Assembly: GCA_902489675.1 (NCBI GenBank)
Contig: CABUAP010000078.1
Location: 1 to 6,209, forward strand
Length of the DNA stretch: 6,209 nucleotides
Reading direction: 5' to 3'
Source: an uncultured Azospirillum sp.
GTDB lineage: Bacteria > Pseudomonadota > Alphaproteobacteria > RF32 > CAG-239
Of this stretch, positions 1 to 5,998 are shown piece after piece. The notes beneath the pieces are model-generated. The model saw nothing but the letters and a program-made list of their open reading frames with translations. It was not told the DNA's origin and did no database searches. The number at the start of each line of letters is the position of its first letter. Within the stretch, counting starts at the first letter, position 1. Made by a program: the position numbers and the translations under genes.

Positions 1-1
1 C

Positions 2-772
2 GATGTGGTTTATATGGAAAAGTACCTGCAAAAGCCCCGTCATATCGAAATGCAGATTTTGGCAGACAAATACGGTAATGTGGTTCACTTGGGCGAACGC
101 GACTGCTCAATCCAACGTAATAATCAGAAAGTGATCGAAGAATCTCCCTCCCCGGCCTTAAATCAGGCACAGAGAGAAGAGATCGGTGAGATCGTCCGCA
201 AGGCTATCGCACAGATCGGCTATTTTAATGCCGGAACACTGGAGTTTTTGTACGAAGACGGTAAATTCTATTTTCTGGAAATGAACACCCGTCTGCAGGT
301 TGAACACCCGGTCACCGAAGCCGTCAGCGGCATCGATATCGTACGCGAACAAATTCGCATCGCCAGCGGCGCTGCCCTTGGTTTCGAACAAAAAGACATC
401 AAGTTCAACGGTCACGCGATAGAATGCCGGATCAATGCCGAAAATCCGGAAACTTTCACCCCCTGCCCCGGCAAAATTACCGAATGGCACGCGCCGGGCG
501 GTCTGGGCGTCCGAGTAGACTCCGAAATCTACTCCGGTTATTCGATTCCGCCGTTTTATGACAGCATGATCGCCAAACTGATCGTACACGCCCCGACCCG
601 CAACGCAGCAATCATGCGTATCCGCCGGGCTTTGGAAGAGTTTGTCATCGAAGGCGTACAGACCACAATCCCCCTGCATCAGGAAATCATCTCCCAGCAG
701 GAATATATTGACGGGATGTACAATATCCACTGGTTGGAACATTATATGAAAGCCAAACAAAAAGACAAATAA
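2..772 (+). CDS. accC: Biotin carboxylase subunit of acetyl-CoA carboxylase, C-terminal part (5' end outside window)
   Basis: AccC carboxylates biotin on the carrier protein AccB using ATP and bicarbonate, the first half-reaction of acetyl-CoA carboxylase in cytoplasmic fatty-acid synthesis. The frame is open at the left edge; the GTG at 5 is an internal Val codon, not a start. Counting that Val as residue 1, the protein aligns without gaps to E. coli AccC from about residue 197, so roughly 195 residues are missing. Visible are the rest of the ATP-grasp domain and the C-terminal biotin-carboxylase domain: RHIEMQ (His209 equivalent), Glu80 (E276), FLEMNTRLQVEHP at 90-102 (E288, N290, R292, Q294, E296) and ECRINAE with Arg142 (R338). 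The frame stops soon after this domain with no biotinyl domain, which favours stand-alone AccC over propionyl-CoA or pyruvate carboxylase subunits. One oddity: the usual QRRHQK loop reads QRNNQK (residues 37-42). accB is presumably upstream, unseen. A strong terminator follows 14 nt after the stop. Confidence 0.96.
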   Translation, partial: DVVYMEKYLQKPRHIEMQILADKYGNVVHLGERDCSIQRNNQKVIEESPSPALNQAQREEIGEIVRKAIAQIGYFNAGTLEFLYEDGKFYFLEMNTRLQVEHPVTEAVSGIDIVREQIRIASGAALGFEQKDIKFNGHAIECRINAENPETFTPCPGKITEWHAPGGLGVRVDSEIYSGYSIPPFYDSMIAKLIVHAPTRNAAIMRIRRALEEFVIEGVQTTIPLHQEIISQQEYIDGMYNIHWLEHYMKAKQKDK

Positions 773-786
773 TACGCCAAATTTGC

Positions 787-819
787 AAAACTCTCCGCTA
801 AAAGGCGGAGAGTTTTTTT
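787..819 (+). terminator. Rho-independent terminator of accC
   Basis: The arms AACTCTCCGC (789-798) and GCGGAGAGTT (805-814) pair perfectly over 10 bp around a 6-nt loop (799-804). The 3' arm runs into a stretch of seven T (813-819), and A residues at 787-788 can extend the stem. Its position just past the accC stop makes it the end of that transcription unit. Confidence 0.95.
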
Positions 820-922
820 ATATAAACATTCTCCCTGTCCCAACGCTTGAAATAATAGCAACAGCTAAAAAACACAGTTGATTATTATTTTAGCACGAAA
901 TCTCTTGCAAAATTTATCGACC

Positions 923-957
923 ATAATATATACATACTTTCCGGAATGTATAATTAT
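923..957 (+). promoter_or_regulatory. Putative nhaA promoter -10 box within an inverted repeat
   Basis: A perfect TATAAT hexamer lies at 949-954, 24 nt before the nhaA start, but no convincing -35 hexamer sits 16-18 bp upstream. The box overlaps a dyad: TATACAT (929-935) and ATGTATA (946-952) are exact reverse complements 10 nt apart. Allowing one bulged A at 928, the arms extend to ATAAT (923-927) and ATTAT (953-957). This geometry suits a regulator site that blocks or activates the promoter, and the poor -35 would suit activator dependence. E. coli nhaA is known to be activated by the LysR-type NhaR, but no regulator gene is visible here. The region is AT-rich, so chance symmetry is possible. 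The rest of the 773-977 spacer shows only the accC terminator and AT-rich sequence. Confidence 0.4.
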
Positions 958-977
958 TGACCATGAAAGTATAAATA

Positions 978-2114
978 ATGAAAGAAACAATCAAAAAAAT
1001 CGGAGATCTGTCCATACCGCTCATCCTCGGCATCATTGCCGCACTGTGCTGGGCCAACATCGATTCTTATTCATACAACAGCTTCATCTACAACGAACTG
1101 GCACCGGGGATCAGTTTCCATTTTTTGGTCAATGATGTTTTTCTGGTCTTGTTTTTTGGTTCGGTCGGCATCGAAATTGTGCACGGCGTAGCCCCCGGCG
1201 GCAACCTCTACCCGATCAAAAATACGGTCAGCAATCTTCTGGGAGCGCTGGGCGGCGTTCTTTTGCCGATTGCTATTTTCTTTTTGCTCAACACTTTTTG
1301 GGGATCTCCCGCATATAATAACGGTTGGGCAATTCCAACCGCAACCGACGTTGCCATTTCGCTTTTGTTTGCCCATATCATTTTTGGCAAAAAGCATCCG
1401 GCATTCACTTTTCTGCTGCTGCTCGCCATTGCCGATGATGTGGTCGGGTTGGCCATTATTGCCCTTTTTTATCCCGACCCCGAACTGCCGGTTGATCCGC
1501 GCTGGCTGTCACTGGTATTTGCCGCCGTTGCCATCGCCTGGCTTCTCAATAAATACAAAATCCGCAACTACTGGATCTACCTTCTGACCGGCATTTTATC
1601 CTGGATCGGCCTGCACGAGGCCAATATGCACCCCTCATTGGCGCTGATTTTCATTATTCCGTTCATCCCTCACGAGGCAGAACCCGGCAAAGAGCGCTGC
1701 CAAACCGAACTGGACCGTTTTGAAGCGGATTTCAAACCGATTGTCGATTACGGCCTTTTCTTCTTCGGCCTCAGTAACGCCGGCGTTGTTTTTTCCAGCA
1801 TTTCGGTTTTAACCATGATCATCTTTATCGCTCTGCTTGCCGGCAAAACTTTCGGTATCTACGCAATGGTCAAATTTGCCGCTTTGTTCAAATTCAACAT
1901 TAACAGCGCTATTACCAACCTTGACTTACTGCTGCTCAGCATGACCGCCGGCATCGGCTTGACCGTTTCGCTGTTCATTGCCGAAATTGCCTATACCGAT
2001 ACCGTAATCGGCGATGCCGCCAAAATGGGCGCCTTGTTCAGTCTGTTTAACGGTTTTATCGCCTTGATCATAGCCAAACTGATCCGCAAAAAACCGGATA
2101 TCGAACATATTTAA
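978..2114 (+). CDS. nhaA: NhaA-family Na+/H+ antiporter
   Basis: NhaA is an inner-membrane antiporter that expels Na+ (or Li+) in exchange for protons, maintaining pH and sodium homeostasis. The 378 aa are close to the E. coli length (388) and are strongly hydrophobic throughout, consistent with about 12 helices. Key features are present: TATDVAIS with Asp124 (E. coli D133), AIADDVVG with Asp153-Asp154 (the ion-binding D163-D164 pair), LLAGKTFGI with Lys290 (K300), SNAGV (266-270) and TAGIGLTVSLFIAEIAY (323-339). The segment HEANMHPSLAL (213-223) replaces the classical SGVHATLAG, and FIPH follows, so this is a divergent branch of the family rather than an E. coli-type protein; His218 probably aligns with E. 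coli His225. The ATG at 978 is preceded only by a weak purine stretch (GAAAG, 965-969). Terminators lie both upstream (accC) and downstream, so it is probably transcribed alone. Confidence 0.93.
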   Translation: MKETIKKIGDLSIPLILGIIAALCWANIDSYSYNSFIYNELAPGISFHFLVNDVFLVLFFGSVGIEIVHGVAPGGNLYPIKNTVSNLLGALGGVLLPIAIFFLLNTFWGSPAYNNGWAIPTATDVAISLLFAHIIFGKKHPAFTFLLLLAIADDVVGLAIIALFYPDPELPVDPRWLSLVFAAVAIAWLLNKYKIRNYWIYLLTGILSWIGLHEANMHPSLALIFIIPFIPHEAEPGKERCQTELDRFEADFKPIVDYGLFFFGLSNAGVVFSSISVLTMIIFIALLAGKTFGIYAMVKFAALFKFNINSAITNLDLLLLSMTAGIGLTVSLFIAEIAYTDTVIGDAAKMGALFSLFNGFIALIIAKLIRKKPDIEHI

Positions 2115-2126
2115 CGACGCTACCAT

Positions 2127-2157
2127 AAAAAAGGCGCCAAATTATGGCGTCTTTTTT
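2127..2157 (+). terminator. Rho-independent terminator of nhaA
   Basis: GGCGCCA (2133-2139) pairs with TGGCGTC (2145-2151) through one G-U pair around a 5-nt loop (AATTA). The stem is flanked by six A (2127-2132) and six T (2152-2157) that extend the pairing and provide the U-run. It begins 12 nt after the nhaA stop. Confidence 0.9.
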
Positions 2158-2237
2158 GCTTTTATTGCCCCGATATTAACATTTTATTTTCTTTTTCGTT
2201 TTAAAATATTTTATTATTTGGTTTATTGAGAATAAAA
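2158..2237 (+). promoter_or_regulatory. AT-rich leader and likely promoter region of the carboxypeptidase-mipZ operon
   Basis: This 80-nt stretch between the nhaA terminator and the next start must hold the promoter if the terminator works. It contains TAAAAT (2202-2207) and TATTAT (2212-2217), each 5 of 6 matches to a -10 box. No well-spaced -35 stands out; TTAACA at 2176-2181 is 20 bp from the first. In such T-rich sequence these matches are weak, and the exact promoter cannot be chosen by eye. TGAGA (2227-2231), 6 nt before the ATG at 2238, is a modest ribosome-binding site. Confidence 0.3.
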
Positions 2238-3434
2238 ATGTTTTCCGTTCGTAAAAGTTTTTACCTTTTTTCCTGTATCTGCCTGCTAGGCATCGCCGGC
2301 AGCGCTCAGGCGCGCCTAACCCCGTCCAGTATTGTTATCGATGCCAAAAGCGGCGAAGTCTTGGCAGCAAAAAATCCGAACGCCGTCCGTCATCCGGCCT
2401 CCCTGACCAAACTGATGACACTTTATATCACTTTCGAAGCTTTGGAAAAAGGCGTGATCAAACTGGATGACGAATTGCCCGTTTCCCGAACTGCAGCTAA
2501 CCGCTCACCCTCGCGTTTGGGGCTAAAAGCCGGACAAACAATTAAAGTCGAAACCGCCATCGAAGCTCTGATCATCAAATCTGCCAATGACTGCGCCACC
2601 GTTTTGGCTGAAGGACTTGGTTACAGCGAAGCCAAATTTGCCGAAAAGATGACCGAAATCGCCAAAGCGCTCGGCATGAAAAATACGGTATTCAAAAACG
2701 CTTCCGGACTGCCCAACCGCAAACAGGTCACCACGGCTCGCGACATGGCAACGCTTGCCGCCGCCGTCTATTTTCACTTTCCGCAGTATTATGATCTCTT
2801 TGCCCGCAAGGAATTTACTTACGATGGCAAAACTTATTATACCCACAATCATTTGCTAAAAAAATTTGAAGGCGCCGACGGGATGAAAACAGGTTTTATC
2901 GCCTCTGCCGGTTTTAATATCGTGACTTCTGCCCAACGGGACGGCGAACGGGTCATTGCCGTCACCATGGGTCACAATACGCAGGAAGAACGTGATCGCA
3001 CGGCAGCCCGGTTGATGGAACAGGGGTTTGACAAACTTGCCGCAAATCATGCCCCCGAAGCAACAACTACTTATGTCAAATTTGAAAGCAAAGATTTTTC
3101 GCTTGATACGCTGATGGAACAGGATAACGAGCCAAAAGCCGAAACGCCGCAGGATCCCGAAGCACTGTGGGCTGTACAGATCGGCGCTTTCAGCAACTAT
3201 GCCAAAGCCAGGGTTTACGCCCAGAAAATCCGCCGGCGTTTCGAAGAGCTGAGCTGCCGGAATGTTAAGGTTGAACCGGCCGAAACCAATTCTATCATCG
3301 TCTATCGTTCCAAACTGGTCGGGCTGAACAAAAATGATGCGCATGAAATTTGTAAAGATTTGCAAAAAGAAAACAAGTCGTGTATGGTCATTCCGACAAG
3401 TACTAACCCACAACTAATGATGGCGGAAAAATAA
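2238..3434 (+). CDS. Exported D-alanyl-D-alanine carboxypeptidase (PBP5-like, peptidase S11) with C-terminal SPOR domain
   Basis: This is a penicillin-binding serine peptidase that removes the terminal D-Ala from peptidoglycan pentapeptides in the periplasm. From the ATG at 2238 it has 398 aa. Residues 1-25 form a signal peptide: Arg-Lys at 5-6, a hydrophobic core, and a probable cut after AQA at 25. All three catalytic motifs are present: SLTK at 55-58 (nucleophile Ser55, Lys58), SAN at 115-117 and KTG at 217-219. The SxxK motif follows the usual spacing from the mature N-terminus. A linker rich in Pro, Glu and Lys (about 270-308) leads to a SPOR domain at about 310-388 (WAVQIGAFSNYAKA start); this family binds glycan strands stripped of stem peptides at division sites. 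No C-terminal amphipathic anchor like that of E. coli DacA is apparent, so localisation probably depends on SPOR. An in-frame TTG at 2226 would add four residues but is a poorer start. mipZ follows 3 nt after the stop. Confidence 0.93.
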   Translation: MFSVRKSFYLFSCICLLGIAGSAQARLTPSSIVIDAKSGEVLAAKNPNAVRHPASLTKLMTLYITFEALEKGVIKLDDELPVSRTAANRSPSRLGLKAGQTIKVETAIEALIIKSANDCATVLAEGLGYSEAKFAEKMTEIAKALGMKNTVFKNASGLPNRKQVTTARDMATLAAAVYFHFPQYYDLFARKEFTYDGKTYYTHNHLLKKFEGADGMKTGFIASAGFNIVTSAQRDGERVIAVTMGHNTQEERDRTAARLMEQGFDKLAANHAPEATTTYVKFESKDFSLDTLMEQDNEPKAETPQDPEALWAVQIGAFSNYAKARVYAQKIRRRFEELSCRNVKVEPAETNSIIVYRSKLVGLNKNDAHEICKDLQKENKSCMVIPTSTNPQLMMAEK

Positions 3435-3437
3435 AAA

Positions 3438-4232
3438 ATGAACGCATCCAAAGCACATGTGATCGTTGTCAGCAACGAAAAAGGCGGTACCGGCAAATCT
3501 ACAATCTCCATGCATCTGGCGGTTAAACTGATGCAGGAAGGTTTTCGCGTGGCCGTTGTCGATATGGACGGCAGACAAAGCACGCTCAGCCACTATCTGG
3601 AAAATCGCCGCCGCTTTTGCCAAGAAAACAAACTGGGACTGCCGATTCCCGAACTGTTGACCGTCACGCCGGCGGAAGATCCAAAGCTTTTTGACACTCA
3701 TCGGGAACAAGCGGCCGAAAATATCAACGCCTTGCTGCCGGCTTTTGATGCTGTTATTATCGACACCCCCGGCAATAAAAATTATCTTTTTGAAGAAGCG
3801 CACAAATTTGCGGATACATTGATTACGCCGATGTCCGACAGCCTGATCGATTTAAACGTTATTGCCGAAATTGATTTTGCCCATCCCGACGCGCGCCATG
3901 CCGGCCGCTATGCCCAATATATCTGGGACGTCAAAAAATATCTGGCTGCACGAGGCAAACCGATGCTTAACTGGATCGTGGTCGGCAACAAAATCTCCTC
4001 GCTCAACTCCCGCAACAAAAATCAGGTTTTCGGCTATTTGGAAAAAGCGGCCAAAACATATGGTTTTCGCGTAGCGCCGGCCATCCGCGACCGTGTCATC
4101 TATAAAGAATTGTTTTTGCAGGGGCTGACGGTTCTCGATCTTAGCCAAGATGCCCTGAAATGCCGCTTGAGCGTTTCTCATATTGCCGCCAAACAGGAAA
4201 TTAAGAGCTTGGCCGAATTTATCTGCCCTTAA
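3438..4232 (+). CDS. mipZ: MipZ-like ParA/MinD-family ATPase, cell-division site regulator
   Basis: In Caulobacter, MipZ is an ATPase that associates with ParB near the chromosome origins, forms a polar gradient on DNA and inhibits FtsZ polymerisation, confining the Z-ring to midcell. This 264-aa protein shows the deviant Walker A motif NEKGGTGKST (13-22), DMDGRQ (42-47) as the switch region, and the Walker B-like VIIDTPG (106-112). The family-typical features extend further: YLENRR (53-58), PMSDSLIDL (131-139), and RDRVIYKELFLQGLTVLDL near residues 218-238. These match my recollection of Caulobacter MipZ much better than plasmid or chromosomal ParA, or MinD; no C-terminal amphipathic membrane-targeting helix of the MinD type is evident. 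The start at 3438 is backed by GGCGGA (3422-3427) inside the end of the upstream gene, a slightly distant ribosome-binding site. The 3-nt gap to the carboxypeptidase gene indicates co-transcription and perhaps translational coupling. No parA or parB is in the window. Confidence 0.9.
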   Translation: MNASKAHVIVVSNEKGGTGKSTISMHLAVKLMQEGFRVAVVDMDGRQSTLSHYLENRRRFCQENKLGLPIPELLTVTPAEDPKLFDTHREQAAENINALLPAFDAVIIDTPGNKNYLFEEAHKFADTLITPMSDSLIDLNVIAEIDFAHPDARHAGRYAQYIWDVKKYLAARGKPMLNWIVVGNKISSLNSRNKNQVFGYLEKAAKTYGFRVAPAIRDRVIYKELFLQGLTVLDLSQDALKCRLSVSHIAAKQEIKSLAEFICP

Positions 4233-4301
4233 AACCTCAATCTTTAAAACACCGACACCGCAAACCTTAAAAAATAGCAGTTAGTAAAACCAAGCTTTCT
4301 C

Positions 4302-4329
4302 TTGAGTTGACACCAAACGGTGTTAAATT
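4302..4329 (+). promoter_or_regulatory. Putative pgm promoter with a central operator-like inverted repeat
   Basis: TTGACACC (4307-4314) and GGTGTTAA (4319-4326) are reverse complements at 7 of 8 positions around a 4-nt centre, AAAC. ACACC/GGTGT is the exact core. TTGAGT (4302-4307) and TAAATT (4324-4329), each 4 of 6 to consensus with a 16-bp spacer, could be the -35 and -10, placing the dyad across the spacer as a repressor site would be. Alternatively, TTGACA at 4307-4312 is a perfect -35, but no good -10 stands 16-18 bp after it. There is no T-run after the dyad, so it is not a terminator of mipZ. The remainder of 4233-4368 shows nothing else that I can support, including no clear mipZ terminator. 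Confidence 0.4.
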
Positions 4330-4357
4330 GAAAAACATCATATCAACACGCATTTTT

Positions 4358-4365
4358 AAGGAGAG
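4358..4365 (+). promoter_or_regulatory. Strong ribosome-binding site of pgm
   Basis: AAGGAGAG matches the anti-Shine-Dalgarno closely and ends 3 nt before the ATG at 4369 (AAGGAG core 5 nt away). It fixes the pgm start. It is clearly better than the sites ahead of nhaA, the carboxypeptidase gene and mipZ, suggesting relatively efficient translation of pgm. Confidence 0.85.
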
Positions 4366-4368
4366 ATT

Positions 4369-5985
4369 ATGATAAAAGTTATTTCCACAACGCCCTATAC
4401 CGATCAAAAAATGGGTACCGCGGGGTTAAGAAAGAAATCTAAAGTGGTGATGCAGGAACACTACTTTGAAAATTTTCTGCAAAGCATTTTTAATACCATC
4501 AACCCGGCCGGCAAAACTTTTGTCGTCGGCGGCGACGGTCGTTTTTATAACGACATTGCCATCCAAAAACTGATCAAAATGGCTGCCGCTAACGGTGTAA
4601 AAAAGCTGATTATCGGCCAAAACGGTTTTCTGTCCACCCCGGCCTCGTCTAACATGATTTTGAAAAATCATACCGACGGCGGTTTTGTTCTTTCGGCCTC
4701 CCACAATCCGGGCGGCGAAAACGGTGACTTCGGCATCAAATTTGCAACCGAAACCGGCGGCCAATGCTCCAGTCAGGTCAGCGACCAGATCTTTGCCAAC
4801 AGCAAAAGCATTTCCGAATTCAAAACCGTTGATGCCGCCGATGTTGATTTGAGCCGCATCGGCAGCACGATGCTTGAAGGTATGGAAATCCAAATTGTCG
4901 ACCCAATCAACGACTATGTTGAACTGATGGAAAAAATCTTTGATTTTGAACAGATCAAAAAAATGTTTGCAAATGGGTTCACCATGCGTTTTGACGCTAT
5001 GAACGCCGTCACCGGTCCTTATGCCATCCGCATTTTTGAGGAAATCCTCGGCGCGGCCAAAGGTTCGGTCTTAAACGCCGTACCCAAACCCGATTTCGGC
5101 GGACTGCATCCGGATCCGAATTTGGTTTATGCCAAAGAATTGGTCGATATCATGTATGCCGACAATGCGCCGGACTTTGGCGCCGCCAACGACGGCGACG
5201 GCGACCGCAATATGATTCTCGGCAAAAAATTCTTTGTCACCCCAAGTGACAGTCTGGCCATTTTGACCGACAACTACAATCTGATCCCGGCTTATAAGGA
5301 CGGCATTTACGGCGTTGCCAAATCGATGGCAACCTCAACGGCCGTGGCGCGCGTTGCTTCTGCCCGCAACATCGGCTATTACGAAGTACCGACCGGTTGG
5401 AAATACTTTGTCAACCTGATGGATTCCAAACGCATCACCTTCTGCGGTGAAGAAAGCTTCGGCACCGGTTCCAGCCATATCCGCGAAAAAGACGGTATCT
5501 GGGCGGTTCTGTTCTGGCTGAACATTATTGCCGCCACCGGAAAAAGCGTAGAAGAAATCACCCGCGAACACTGGCGGAAATACGGCCGCAGCTATTATCT
5601 GCGTTTTGACTTTGACGGCATACCGACCGACATCGCCAATCAGCTGATGAATGACCTTGAAGCCAAACTGCCCTCATTGAACGGACAAAAACTCGGTTCT
5701 TATGAAGTCAGCAAAGCCGAAACATTTGTCTATAACGATCCGGTTGATCATTCTTCAACCGCCAACGGTTTGCGGATCCTTTTTGCTGACGGCTCGCGGA
5801 TTGTTTACCGCCTGTCGGGAACATCATCCAGCGGCGCCACCTTGCGCGTTTATATCGAAAAATTCAGCCGCGAGAACACGGCCGCCGAACCGCGACAGAT
5901 GGTTGACGAGCTGCTCAAAATTGCTGCCGAACTGGCCGAAATCGAAAAACGCACCGGCAAAAAAGAGGCCGATGTAACGACTTAG
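4369..5985 (+). CDS. pgm: Alpha-D-glucose-phosphate-specific phosphoglucomutase (PGM1-type)
   Basis: Pgm interconverts glucose-1-phosphate and glucose-6-phosphate in the cytoplasm, linking glycolysis to glycogen, UDP-glucose and surface-polysaccharide synthesis. The 538 aa cover the whole alpha-D-phosphohexomutase fold in four domains. Visible landmarks are GTAGLRKK (16-23) and VVGGDGRFY (52-60) in domain 1; the catalytic phosphoserine Ser111 in SASHNPGG (109-116); the Mg2+-binding DGDGDR at 275-280 in domain 2; CGEESFGTGS at 359-368, the sugar-binding loop of domain 3; and the phosphate-binding RLSGTSSSG at 481-489 in domain 4. The match to animal PGM1 and to Agrobacterium-type Pgm runs to the C-terminus (KRTGKKEADVTT resembles the PGM1 end). 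This separates it from the shorter bacterial ManB/AlgC/GlmM phosphomutases. A strong Shine-Dalgarno sets the start. No key residue is missing. A membrane-protein gene begins 13 nt downstream, so the transcript probably continues. Confidence 0.96.
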   Translation: MIKVISTTPYTDQKMGTAGLRKKSKVVMQEHYFENFLQSIFNTINPAGKTFVVGGDGRFYNDIAIQKLIKMAAANGVKKLIIGQNGFLSTPASSNMILKNHTDGGFVLSASHNPGGENGDFGIKFATETGGQCSSQVSDQIFANSKSISEFKTVDAADVDLSRIGSTMLEGMEIQIVDPINDYVELMEKIFDFEQIKKMFANGFTMRFDAMNAVTGPYAIRIFEEILGAAKGSVLNAVPKPDFGGLHPDPNLVYAKELVDIMYADNAPDFGAANDGDGDRNMILGKKFFVTPSDSLAILTDNYNLIPAYKDGIYGVAKSMATSTAVARVASARNIGYYEVPTGWKYFVNLMDSKRITFCGEESFGTGSSHIREKDGIWAVLFWLNIIAATGKSVEEITREHWRKYGRSYYLRFDFDGIPTDIANQLMNDLEAKLPSLNGQKLGSYEVSKAETFVYNDPVDHSSTANGLRILFADGSRIVYRLSGTSSSGATLRVYIEKFSRENTAAEPRQMVDELLKIAAELAEIEKRTGKKEADVTT

Positions 5986-5998
5986 GATCATTTCCCGG

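Noticed and set aside
158..760. 200-codon open frame on the minus strand
   Set aside because: It lies entirely antisense to accC, whose motifs are unmistakable, and its translation shows no recognisable domain; a shadow frame.
864..894. GCTAAAA / TTTTAGC inverted repeat ahead of nhaA
   Set aside because: Seven-bp AT-rich arms with a 17-nt gap, no T-run and no promoter hexamers placed around it; likely chance.
878..1135. 85-codon open frame on the plus strand overlapping the nhaA start
   Set aside because: Out of frame with nhaA, crosses the promoter region and has no ribosome-binding site or domain; the overlapping part is low-complexity shadow sequence.
2226..2237. TTG start adding four residues to the carboxypeptidase
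   Set aside because: The ATG at 2238 has a modest Shine-Dalgarno (TGAGA) at a good distance and gives a standard signal peptide, while using the TTG would consume that site.
2856..3413. 185-codon open frame on the minus strand
   Set aside because: Antisense to the carboxypeptidase C-terminal half and SPOR domain; no family features and no start signals.
4233..4300. Possible mipZ terminator
   Set aside because: No stable stem followed by T residues could be found in the spacer; the only clear dyad (4307-4326) lacks a T-run and looks like an operator.
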